Below are positions 15,843 to 24,089 of a stretch of 64,000 nucleotides of DNA, piece after piece. The stretch's first letter is position 1. Every line of letters begins with the position of its first letter. Source of the stretch: Roseivivax isoporae LMG 25204 (GTDB lineage: Bacteria > Pseudomonadota > Alphaproteobacteria > Rhodobacterales > Rhodobacteraceae); contig NZ_JAME01000002.1 in the NCBI RefSeq assembly GCF_000521865.1, positions 1-64,000 of the forward strand. The letters run 5' to 3'. The notes beneath the pieces were generated by a model. That model ran no database searches and was not told where the DNA came from. It was given only the letters and a program-made list of their open reading frames with translations. A program made the translations under genes and the position numbers.

Positions 15843-16571
15843 ATGACCTATTGCGTGGGACTTCTGCTGGACGCCGGGATCGTGCTCCTGTCGGACACGC
15901 GCACGAATGCCGGGCTCGACAACATCGCGACCTACCGCAAGATGTTCACCTTCGCCAATGACGGCGAGCGTGTCGTCGCGATCATGACCGCAGGCAGCCT
16001 GTCGGTCACGCAGACCACGCTCGCGCGCCTGACCGAGGCGGCGGAGGATCAGGATGCCGACGAGAGCCGGTCGATCCTGAAGGCGCCGTCGATGCTGAAG
16101 GTCGCCGAACTGGTGGGCCAGACGCTATCGGACGTGACCGCCGAGGTGTCGGGCAAGATGGACCGCATGCGGCAGGCGGCCTCGGCGTCGATGATCGTCG
16201 CGGGGCAGCGGCGGGGCGGGCCCATGCGGCTGTTCCTGATCTATCCCGAGGGAAACTTCATCGAGGCGACGTCGGACACGCCCTACCTGCAGATCGGCGA
16301 GCACAAGTACGGCAAGCCGATTCTCGACCGGGTCATCACCCCCGGCACGCCGCTCGCCGACGCGGAGAAGGCGGTGCTCCTTTCCATGGATTCGACGCTG
16401 CGCTCGAACCTGAGCGTGGGCATGCCGCTCGACCTCGCGGTGATCGAGGCCGACGCGCTGCGGATCACCCGCCAGCGGCGGATCGAGGCGTCGGACGAGG
16501 GGTTCGCGCGCATGAGCCGGGCGTGGTCGGACGCACTGCGCGACGCCTTCCAGAAGATCGACCCGGTCTGA
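15843..16571 (+). CDS. Anbu proteasome-like peptidase
   Basis: This 242-residue Ntn-hydrolase belongs to the Anbu (ancestral beta subunit) family of proteasome homologues. Removal of Met1 would expose Thr2 as nucleophile (MTYCVGLLLDAG). The equivalents of proteasome Asp17 and Lys33 are present (LLSDTRTN and YRKMF, mature positions 17 and 32). Anbu proteins assemble into helical, lock-washer-like oligomers rather than four-ring barrels, and no ATPase partner is known. The gene order with ATP-grasp, alpha-E and transglutaminase genes is the typical Anbu neighbourhood. The natural substrate is unknown. Confidence 0.92.
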   Translation: MTYCVGLLLDAGIVLLSDTRTNAGLDNIATYRKMFTFANDGERVVAIMTAGSLSVTQTTLARLTEAAEDQDADESRSILKAPSMLKVAELVGQTLSDVTAEVSGKMDRMRQAASASMIVAGQRRGGPMRLFLIYPEGNFIEATSDTPYLQIGEHKYGKPILDRVITPGTPLADAEKAVLLSMDSTLRSNLSVGMPLDLAVIEADALRITRQRRIEASDEGFARMSRAWSDALRDAFQKIDPV

Positions 16572-16578
16572 GCGGCGC

Positions 16579-17316
16579 TCAGCCCGCGGCCGCGATGCGC
16601 CCGAGCATGGCGGCAAGCCAGTCCCGCGCCTCCGGCCGGTCGCCCGCGTCGCAGACGAATTCCTGACCCCGTGACACGCTCCGCAGGATGCCCGGCTCGG
16701 ACCAGCGGTCCGGATGGGCGTGGTAGCTGAGCCCCGCCTCGCGCAGCCAGTCGGGCACCCGCCAGTGGCAGAGCGGCCCGCCCGGCCGGGTCAGGCGCAG
16801 CGCGTCGGGCGCCGTCCGGGCGAGGGTGCCGCGCCCGAGGTAGAGCGCGTTCGCCGCGGGCCAGCGCCCCTCCGTGTGCGGGTGCCGGCGGGTGAAGCCA
16901 TGCGGCTGACCGGCGGCGTCCGGTGCAGGCCCGAGCGGCACGACCTCCTCGACCTCGAGCGCGCCGAAGATTCGGTGATGGCGCTCGCGCGTGCCGGGCG
17001 TCTCGAAGAGGCCGAAGAACAGGAACACGTCGCCGGCGCCCACGCCGCGATTGGCAAGGTGGGCCTGCGCCGCGCCTGCCTGCCCGAAGGCACAGCGCCC
17101 GTTCTCGAACATCGGGTCGAGATGGCAGGGATCGTCCGCGGTGACGCGCCCGCGCGACGCCGCGGCGACCGCGTCCCCGAGCCCGAGCGCGCCGTAGGGG
17201 ATGCCCCTGCCGCGGCGTTCCGGGATCGGCAGGCTGACCGGGCGGCCGTCCACGACGGGCGAGGCCCCGCCGCCCGATCCGGTGTCGAAGCCCTTGCGGC
17301 TGAACACGATCTTCAT
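16579..17316 (-). CDS. Nmad3-family protein (putative nucleotide modification)
   Basis: This 245-residue protein opens with MKIVFSRKGFDTGSGGGASP, the hallmark of the Nmad3 family (nucleotide modification associated domain 3), predicted to act on modified bases in phages and bacteria. Other conserved pieces are PYGALGLGDA, CHLDPMF, VFLFFGLFE and the HWRVPDWLR/SYHAHPDRW region. No catalytic mechanism is established. It runs convergently into the Anbu gene with a 7-bp gap. No phage genes are adjacent. Confidence 0.82.
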   Translation of the reverse strand: MKIVFSRKGFDTGSGGGASPVVDGRPVSLPIPERRGRGIPYGALGLGDAVAAASRGRVTADDPCHLDPMFENGRCAFGQAGAAQAHLANRGVGAGDVFLFFGLFETPGTRERHHRIFGALEVEEVVPLGPAPDAAGQPHGFTRRHPHTEGRWPAANALYLGRGTLARTAPDALRLTRPGGPLCHWRVPDWLREAGLSYHAHPDRWSEPGILRSVSRGQEFVCDAGDRPEARDWLAAMLGRIAAAG

Positions 17317-17359
17317 GGCGTGCGACCCTCGGTCCTGCGCGCCCGGATGGCAACCGCGC

Positions 17360-20300
17360 TCAGCGCGCGAGCGCCTCGTCGAGCTCCTGCGTCAGCCGGC
17401 GTTCCTCCTCTGCGCGGGGCGAGGAGAACCGCGCGAGGAGCAGGTAGGCCACCGGCGTCAGGAACAGCGTCGAGAGCGTCGCGAGCCCGAGCCCCCCCAC
17501 GATGATCCAGCCCAGGGCCTCGCGCGCCTCGGCGCCCGCGCCCGCGGACAGGATCAGCGGCACGCCGCCCAGCACCGTCGAGGTCATGGTCATCATCACC
17601 GGGCGCAGCCGGATGGTCGAGGCGTCGAGGATCGCGTCGCGCACGCTCGCGCCGCCGTCGCGCAGCTGATTCGCGAACTCGACGATGAGGATGCCGTTCT
17701 TGGCCATGATCCCGATCAGCATGACGAGCCCGATCTGGCTGTAGACGTTCAGCGAGAGCCCGGTGAAGACCAGCGCGAAGATCGCGCAGGCCAGGCCCAG
17801 CGGCACCGTCGCCATGACCACCACCGCCGAGATGAAGCTTTCGAACTGCGCCGCCAGCACCAGGAGCACCACCGCGATGGCGAAGCCGAAGGTCAGGAGC
17901 AGGCCGGACGACGTCTGCTCGAGCTCCGCGGCCTCGGCGAGCGGCACGATCCGGTTCTCCTCCGACAAGACCTCGGCGCCCATGCGCTCGACCTCGGCGA
18001 GGGCGTCGCCCAGCGCCAGGTCGGGGGACAGCGAGGCGGAGATTTCGACCGACCGGTTCTGGCCCTCGCGGTTCAGTTCGGGCGCGATCGCGCGCTCCTC
18101 GAGGCTGACGAAACTCGCCATCGGCACCATCGTCCCGTCGCCCGCCTGGACGAACACGTTCTGCAGGTCTCCCGGATCGTCCACCGGGTCGGAGGTGGAC
18201 AGCATCTGCACGTCGTAGCTCGTGTCGTCGATGAAGACCGACCCGGCTGTGCGTCCGTCGAGCACCGCCTGCAGCGCCTCGCCGAGGCCGGTGATGTCGA
18301 CCCCCAGATCGGCGGCGCGCTGGCGGTCGATCTCGATGAAGAGCTGCGGCTGCGTGGTCTCGTATTCGAGCTGGACCTGGCCCATGGCCGGGTTTTCCTG
18401 CATCCGCGCGACGAGCGCCTCGGCGACCTCCGAAAGCTGCGTGTAGCTCGTGCCGGTGATGGCGAAGGACAGACCGCGCCCCGCGCCCCGGATGCCGAGC
18501 GAGTTGGGCTGGATGGCGAAGGCGCGCACGCCCACGATGTCGCGCAGGCCGCGGTTGATGTCGCCGACGATCTCGTCCTGGCTGCGGTCGCGCTCGGACC
18601 AGGGCGCGAGCGAGAACACCATGAAGCCCGAATTGTCCGCGCCGAAGCCCGTGATCGAGAAGGTGTTGCGGATCTCGCCCGAGGCCTCGAGCGGCGCCAC
18701 CATCTCCTCGATGGCGCGCATCTTGGCCTGGGTGTAGTCGAGCGACACGCCCTGCGGCGCGGTCACCCGCAGGAGGGCCACGGCCCGGTCCTCGCGCGGG
18801 GTCAGCTCCTGCCGGACGCTGCCGAACATCGCGACCGCCGTCAGGGCAAAGAGCACGGCGGCGAGGACCACCACCATCGGCAGGGCGAGCGCGGCCTCGA
18901 GGCAGCGCCGGTAGAGCCCGGCCAGCCGGTCGCCGAGCCATGCCATGGGCCCGCGCGCCTCGCCCTCGGGCGGACGGGTCAGGAAGCGGCTCGCCAGCAC
19001 CGGGCAGAGGGTCAGCGCCACCACCGAGGACAGCATCACCGCGAAGGCGAGGGTGAAGCCGAACTCGCGGAAGAGGCCGCCCGCCTGCCCGGGCAGAAAG
19101 GACAGCGGCACGAAGACGGCGGCGAGCGTCGCGGTGGTGGTGACGACCGCGAAGAACACCTGCCGGGTGCCGAGCACGGCGGCGGCGCGCGGCCCCATGC
19201 CCTCGGACCGCCGCCGCACGATGTTCTCGAGCACGACGATCGCGTCGTCGACCACCATGCCGGTGGCCAGCACAAGCGCCAGCAGCGTCAGGATGTTGAC
19301 CGAGAATCCCACGAGGTAGATCGCGGCGAGCGTGCCGATCAGCGCCACCGGCATGGTCAGCGTCGGGATCAGCGTCGCGCGCAGGTCGCGCAGGAAGACG
19401 TAGATCACGAGGACGACGATGGCGACGGCCATGCCGAGCGTCTTCAGCACCTCCTCGATCGAGCCGTTGATGAACACCGCGTCGTCAGAGGTGACGAAGA
19501 TCGACACGTCCTCGGGCAACGTCTCGTTCAGCTCCGCCACCGCGGCGCGCACGTCGGCCGAGATCTCGAGCGTGTTGGAGGTGGCCTGCCGGATCACCCC
19601 GATGCCGACGCCGGTCTGGCCGTTCGCGCGCAGCACGGTCTCGTTCGGGGCGGGGCCGAGGGTCACGCGCGCGACCTCTCCGAGCCGCACGTCGTCCGTG
19701 ATCGGCAGGTCCTCGAACGCGGCCTCGGTGTCCACCGTCGCGGTGGTGCGCACGTTGATCGACTGGCGCGATCCCACGAGGTCGCCGGCCGGCGTGTCGT
19801 AGGCCACGTCCGCCAGCGTGGTGCGCACGTCGGCCAGCGTCAGCCCGCGGGCGGCAAGCTGCCCGAGGTCGATGTCGACACGGAAGATCGGTTCGCGGTC
19901 GCCGTAGATCTGCAGGTCCGCCACGCCGTCGATCGAGATCAGGCGGTCCTCGATCCGCTCCTGCACGATCTGGGTCAGGTCCTGCGGCGAGCGTCCGGCG
20001 GCGGTGACGGCCACGCGCAGCACCGGCTGGGCGTTGTCGTCGGCCTTGACCACGCGCGGCGTCTCGGCGCCGTCGGGCAGCTGGTTGGTGATGCGCGCGA
20101 CCGCGTCGCGGGCATCCGTCGCCGCCACGTCGAGATCCACGTCGTCCTCGAACTCGATGGTCACCCGGCTGTCGCCGAAGCGCGACTGGGACGAGATCGT
20201 GCGGATGCCGGGGACCCGGCCCACCGCGCCCTCGATGCGGCCCGTCACCTCCTGGTCGACGCTTTCGGGCGAGGCGCCGGGATAGTCCGTGCGCACTGTC

Positions 20301-20467
20301 ACCACCGGCCGGTCCACGTTCGGCAATTCCCGGATCTCGACGCCGAACAGGGCGGCGAGGCCCGCGAGGACCAGAAGCGTGCTGAGCACGAAGGCGAGGA
20401 TCGGCCGGCGCACGAACAGGGCCGTGCCCGAGCCCGAAACCAGCGCCGCGTCCTGGGGATCGCTCAT
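17360..20467 (-). CDS. RND efflux permease
   Basis: This 1035-residue inner-membrane pump belongs to the AcrB/HAE1-like RND superfamily and is driven by proton import. It has twelve predicted spans with two large periplasmic loops: first span near 20-40 (RRPILAFVLSTLLVL), signature ELPNVDRPVVTVRTDYPGAS, and span 4 residues with the proton-relay Asp pair in LVLATGMVVDDAIVVLENI. The ATG at 20467 follows GAGGAG. It is 11 bp after its adaptor. No outer-membrane channel gene is nearby, so it presumably uses a TolC encoded elsewhere. The substrate cannot be inferred. Confidence 0.93.
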   Translation of the reverse strand: MSDPQDAALVSGSGTALFVRRPILAFVLSTLLVLAGLAALFGVEIRELPNVDRPVVTVRTDYPGASPESVDQEVTGRIEGAVGRVPGIRTISSQSRFGDSRVTIEFEDDVDLDVAATDARDAVARITNQLPDGAETPRVVKADDNAQPVLRVAVTAAGRSPQDLTQIVQERIEDRLISIDGVADLQIYGDREPIFRVDIDLGQLAARGLTLADVRTTLADVAYDTPAGDLVGSRQSINVRTTATVDTEAAFEDLPITDDVRLGEVARVTLGPAPNETVLRANGQTGVGIGVIRQATSNTLEISADVRAAVAELNETLPEDVSIFVTSDDAVFINGSIEEVLKTLGMAVAIVVLVIYVFLRDLRATLIPTLTMPVALIGTLAAIYLVGFSVNILTLLALVLATGMVVDDAIVVLENIVRRRSEGMGPRAAAVLGTRQVFFAVVTTTATLAAVFVPLSFLPGQAGGLFREFGFTLAFAVMLSSVVALTLCPVLASRFLTRPPEGEARGPMAWLGDRLAGLYRRCLEAALALPMVVVLAAVLFALTAVAMFGSVRQELTPREDRAVALLRVTAPQGVSLDYTQAKMRAIEEMVAPLEASGEIRNTFSITGFGADNSGFMVFSLAPWSERDRSQDEIVGDINRGLRDIVGVRAFAIQPNSLGIRGAGRGLSFAITGTSYTQLSEVAEALVARMQENPAMGQVQLEYETTQPQLFIEIDRQRAADLGVDITGLGEALQAVLDGRTAGSVFIDDTSYDVQMLSTSDPVDDPGDLQNVFVQAGDGTMVPMASFVSLEERAIAPELNREGQNRSVEISASLSPDLALGDALAEVERMGAEVLSEENRIVPLAEAAELEQTSSGLLLTFGFAIAVVLLVLAAQFESFISAVVVMATVPLGLACAIFALVFTGLSLNVYSQIGLVMLIGIMAKNGILIVEFANQLRDGGASVRDAILDASTIRLRPVMMTMTSTVLGGVPLILSAGAGAEAREALGWIIVGGLGLATLSTLFLTPVAYLLLARFSSPRAEEERRLTQELDEALAR

Positions 20468-20478
20468 GCGGGCACTCC

Positions 20479-21642
20479 TCAGAGCTCGGCGCGCGGGGCG
20501 GACCCGTCGCGTGCCAGTTCCGCGTCGCGGCCGTCCACCACGCTGACCGCCGCGCCGGGCCGGAGGCTCTGCACGCCTTCGACCACGACCGGCTCGTCGG
20601 GCGCGAGATCCGCCTCGACCAGCACCCGGTCCGCGTCGCGCTGCCGGATCGTCACCGGCACCCGCACCGCGGCCGCGTCGCGCACGACCCAGACATAGGA
20701 CCCCTCGGCCGACCATTGCACCGCCAGCGGGTCGACCGAGGGCAGCGTGTCGCCCGGGAACGTCATCTCGACGGTGAAGGCCATGCCCGCGCGCAGGAGA
20801 TCGTCCGCGTTGTCGACCCGGGCCTGCACCCGCAGCGTGCGGCTCGCGCGGTCGACCACGTTGTCGATGGCATGGATCCTGCCCTCGAGCGTGACGCCGG
20901 GCCGCGCCAGCGGATGGGCGATGACCGGGCTGCCGGCATCGATGCGTCCGATCACGCGTTCGGGCACGCGGAAATCGATGAGGAGCGCCGAGCGGTCGGT
21001 GATGGTGCCGATCTCGTCGCCCGCCGACAGCCGGTCGCCCACCTGCACGTCGAGCACGCCGAGCCAGCCCGACAGCGGCGCGGGCACCACGCGCTGGGCG
21101 AGGTCGTATTCCGCCTGCCGCAGCGCCAGTTCCGCCGTCCGCAGCGCGAGGCGCACCTCGCGCGAGCGTACCTCGGTCACGGCGCCGGTCTCGCGCAGCT
21201 GCTCGATGCGCTCGGCCTCGACGCGTGCCTCCTCGAGCAGGAGCCGCGCACGTTCGACCTCGATGCGCTCGGCCGCGTCATCGAGCCTCAGGATGACCTG
21301 GCCCTCCTCGACATAGCCGGTCGTCGACAGGCCGATCTCGGCCACCTCGCCGCCGACCTCGGCGCGCAGCGTCACCGCGCGCAGGGCCTGGCCGTCTCCC
21401 AGCGCCTCGACCCGGTCGCCGATGGTGCCCGAACCCGCCGGTGCCACCACCACCTGCGCGGGGCCGCCGCCGCCGAAGCCGCCCGCGGCAGGCGCCGCCG
21501 CCTCGGCCACCTCGATGCCCAGCATGTCGGCGATGCCGTAGCGGTCGAGGACCTGCGCGGCCGAGGGCACGTAGCGCGCCCAGAGGACGACCGCCGCCGC
21601 CAGCACCGCGACGCACAGCAGGAGTTGCTTCAGGACGGACAT
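20479..21642 (-). CDS. RND membrane fusion protein
   Basis: This periplasmic adaptor of about 387 residues is anchored by an N-terminal hydrophobic helix (about 4-20). Barrel-sandwich (lipoyl) halves flank a short helical hairpin ([25 protein letters not shown]), followed by beta-barrel and membrane-proximal domains. It links the RND pump to an outer-membrane channel. ATG 21642 is favoured because GGGGAA is better spaced than for ATG 21648. A Gly-rich stretch ([13 protein letters not shown]) follows the anchor. The imperfect palindrome at 21680-21711 lies just upstream. Confidence 0.9.
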   Translation of the reverse strand: MSVLKQLLLCVAVLAAAVVLWARYVPSAAQVLDRYGIADMLGIEVAEAAAPAAGGFGGGGPAQVVVAPAGSGTIGDRVEALGDGQALRAVTLRAEVGGEVAEIGLSTTGYVEEGQVILRLDDAAERIEVERARLLLEEARVEAERIEQLRETGAVTEVRSREVRLALRTAELALRQAEYDLAQRVVPAPLSGWLGVLDVQVGDRLSAGDEIGTITDRSALLIDFRVPERVIGRIDAGSPVIAHPLARPGVTLEGRIHAIDNVVDRASRTLRVQARVDNADDLLRAGMAFTVEMTFPGDTLPSVDPLAVQWSAEGSYVWVVRDAAAVRVPVTIRQRDADRVLVEADLAPDEPVVVEGVQSLRPGAAVSVVDGRDAELARDGSAPRAEL

Positions 21643-21679
21643 GCGCATTTCCCCGTTGGTGCCGGCACGGTTCGCCGTC

Positions 21680-21711
21680 CGTGCACGGTCGTGTTACGGC
21701 ACGACTGCACG
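21680..21711. promoter_or_regulatory. Imperfect palindrome upstream of RND operon
   Basis: CGTGCA-CG-GTCGTG (21680-21693) and CACGACTGCACG (21700-21711) are complementary except for a two-base bulge, around TTACGG. It lies 40-70 bp before the adaptor start. It fits an operator for a TetR-type repressor, which often controls RND pumps, although none is encoded nearby. As RNA it could also be a weak terminator for the hydrolase gene. Confidence 0.35.
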
Positions 21712-21791
21712 ATCCAGTTCACACATCCACCGCACGATCACGTGATGATGCGTCGCCCGGCGCAGGCGGGCAAGACGCCGCGGCACTTCGG

Positions 21792-23228
21792 TCACGCCGC
21801 GAAGAGCGGAAAGCTCACGCCGAGGGCCCAGGCGAGCACGAGGCCCAGCGCGATGCCGGGGGCGAGGGGTCCGGTGCGCGCCGACACCGCCCGGCCGGCG
21901 GTGCCGAAGACCGCGTAGAAGAGCAGGATCACCGGCGCGATCATCACGAGGAAGAACAGCTCGCGCGGGGCCAGCGCCACCGCCAGGCCGAGCGAGACGA
22001 GGAAGGCGCCGCGCAGCGCGATCCGCCGCCCGAGCGGCGCGCCGTGCGTCAGGACAGCGTCGGCCAGCATGAATGGGAGGGCGCCTGCCGCCAGGGCCGC
22101 GATGATGGGCAGCCGCTCCGCCACCGGCCAGAAGTTCGCGGCATAGCGGTCGAGCGCCACGCCGAAGAGGACCGACCATGCCAGCAGCAGCCCGAGCCCC
22201 GCGAGGGACAGCCCGCCGGGGCGCGCGCCCCAGCGCCACAGGAGCGCGAGCTGCAGCGCGCCGAAGAGGCCCAGATGCACCGCGAGGTGGTCGGCGACGA
22301 GCACCGGCAGCGCCGAGACGTCGAGAAGGACCGCCCCTGCCGGCGCGGCGATCGCGGGCACGAGCGTGACCGCGGCGAGCCGTCCGCGGCCGAGCGGGAG
22401 GGGCGGTGCGGCGCGGGCGGGCAGGCGGCGCGCGAGCGGCACGATGCCCGCCACGAGGCCGCCCAGCACCGCGAGGATGGCCCAGCCCGTGGGCGGGATC
22501 GTCACCGGGTGCGTCCGCCCGTAGGCGCGGTCGAGCCAGCCCACGGCCTCGGCCCGGCCGACGCGGCTTTGCAGGACCGCCACGTGTTCGGAAAAGGGCG
22601 CGGCGACCGCCCGCCGGATCACCGTGCCGGCCCGCGCGGTGTCGCCCTCGTCCGCGGCGGGATCGACCATGCGCAGGGCCTCGCGGGCGAACCCGCGCAG
22701 CCCGGGCTCCCATGCTCCCGCGATGATGAGGAGGTCGCGCGGCGTCGTGGCGTCGATTGCCCCCGAATAGGCCGAGACCAGCACCACGGGACCGATGTCG
22801 TCGCGCGCGGCGGCGACCCGCGCCAGAACGTCCGTCGCCATCGAGTGCCCGAGGAGCGCCACGGGCGTGCCCTCCGCCACGGCGTCGATCACCGTCTCGG
22901 TCTGCACGACGAGGCGCCGCGTGGCGCCGTCCTGCGCGGTCACGTCGCCCGACATGGGCACCGGGTTCCGCCCGTGCCCGAGGAAGTCGAAGGCGTGGAC
23001 ACGGTAGCCCGCCCGCGCCAGCGGAAGCGCGTAGCCCGCCATCATCTGCCGCGACCCGGCGAACCCGTGGGCGATGACCACGACGGGCCCGTCCGCCCCG
23101 GGGCGCGCGTAGCGCGTCACCGGCGTCGCGCCCACGTCCGCGCGCGTGATCGCGACGCCCGAGCGCGCCGCCTCGAGGCACCAGAGCCCCGCGACGACGA
23201 GGACGAGGGCGAGCAGGCTGCGCAGCAC
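21792..23228 (-). CDS. Alpha/beta hydrolase with C-terminal membrane domain
   Basis: This encodes 478 residues. A GTG at 23228 is chosen because AGGAGGT lies seven bases upstream. After one N-terminal membrane helix comes an alpha/beta-hydrolase domain (about 45-240) with oxyanion region VIAHGFAGS, nucleophile elbow [10 protein letters not shown] (Ser) and FLGHGRNP. From about 250 to the end there are seven or more hydrophobic segments with the pattern of an integral membrane domain. The hydrolase part probably faces the periplasm (inference). The substrate is unknown. It is read in the same direction as the RND pair, 150 bp upstream. Confidence 0.75.
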   Translation of the reverse strand: MLRSLLALVLVVAGLWCLEAARSGVAITRADVGATPVTRYARPGADGPVVVIAHGFAGSRQMMAGYALPLARAGYRVHAFDFLGHGRNPVPMSGDVTAQDGATRRLVVQTETVIDAVAEGTPVALLGHSMATDVLARVAAARDDIGPVVLVSAYSGAIDATTPRDLLIIAGAWEPGLRGFAREALRMVDPAADEGDTARAGTVIRRAVAAPFSEHVAVLQSRVGRAEAVGWLDRAYGRTHPVTIPPTGWAILAVLGGLVAGIVPLARRLPARAAPPLPLGRGRLAAVTLVPAIAAPAGAVLLDVSALPVLVADHLAVHLGLFGALQLALLWRWGARPGGLSLAGLGLLLAWSVLFGVALDRYAANFWPVAERLPIIAALAAGALPFMLADAVLTHGAPLGRRIALRGAFLVSLGLAVALAPRELFFLVMIAPVILLFYAVFGTAGRAVSARTGPLAPGIALGLVLAWALGVSFPLFAA

Positions 23229-23475
23229 GGGCGGGACCTCCTGTCGCGACGGCCTCTCGCGCCGCCGGTTCCCGCGCAATTTGGTCCGCCGGGCCGCGCG
23301 GCCAAGGGGGAGGGGCGCACCGACTGGGTCGAAATCTACGGATTGTCCCGCCCGCAGGCGGAGCCGCCTTTACTGCGCCTTAAAGGCTTCTCGGCGAATG
23401 TCGCCGGCGACCGGAGCGGCGCGGTCCCCATGCGCCGCCGGACCTCGGCACGCCAACCAGCAAGGAGCTTTCGGC

Positions 23476-24042
23476 ATGCACGGCAAGATCACGTTGACCG
23501 CTCTCGGCCTCACCGCGGCCCTGGCGACCGCCGGGTGGGCGTCCGGCGACACTGCCGCCATGACGTCCTACGTGCAGGAGCAGGTCGCCGCCTGGGCGTC
23601 GGATCCCGAACTCGTGGCGGCGGTGCAGGCCAGCAATGTCCGCCATGCGGGCATGGCCGAGGCCGACCTCCTCGCGCTCGACGTCGCCTGGCGCGCCGAG
23701 GTGGGCGCCGCGACGGCCCCCACGATCGGGGCTGTCGCCGACAGCGCCGCCTCGGGCATCCTCCGCGCGGCGGTCGCGGCGTCGGGCGGGCGCATCACGG
23801 AGATCATCCTGATGGACGATCACGGCATGAACGCCGCCATCAGCGCGGTCACGTCGGATTTCTGGCAGGGCGACGAGCCGAAGTTCCAGGAAACGTTCCC
23901 CACGGGGGCCGTACACGCCAGCGAGGTCGAGTTCGACGAGTCGACCCAGATCTACCAGGTCCAGATCTCTATGCCCTTTACGACCGCGGACGGCGTCGCC
24001 ATCGGCGCGGTCACCGTCGGCGTCGACGTCGACGCGTTCTGA
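23476..24042 (+). CDS. Secreted PDC/Cache-like sensor protein
   Basis: This encodes 188 residues with AAGGAG before ATG 23476. A signal peptide (about 1-22, ending GWASG) leads to a helix and then a PDC/Cache-like alpha/beta segment: [34 protein letters not shown] and a C-terminal strand set ending VGVDVDAF. Such domains normally form the ligand-binding part of chemoreceptors and kinases. Here it is a free periplasmic protein with no membrane or signalling part. The MCP gene begins 47 bp later, so it may be a detached ligand-binding partner of that receptor. Confidence 0.75.
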   Translation: MHGKITLTALGLTAALATAGWASGDTAAMTSYVQEQVAAWASDPELVAAVQASNVRHAGMAEADLLALDVAWRAEVGAATAPTIGAVADSAASGILRAAVAASGGRITEIILMDDHGMNAAISAVTSDFWQGDEPKFQETFPTGAVHASEVEFDESTQIYQVQISMPFTTADGVAIGAVTVGVDVDAF

Positions 24043-24089
24043 TCCCCCATCACGGCCCCACTTCCCCCGCGAGACCGGAGTCCCTGCCC

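Noticed and set aside
17201-20698. 1165-residue plus-strand frame opposite the RND pump
   Set aside because: Shadow frame with no conserved motif; the RND gene on the other strand is complete.
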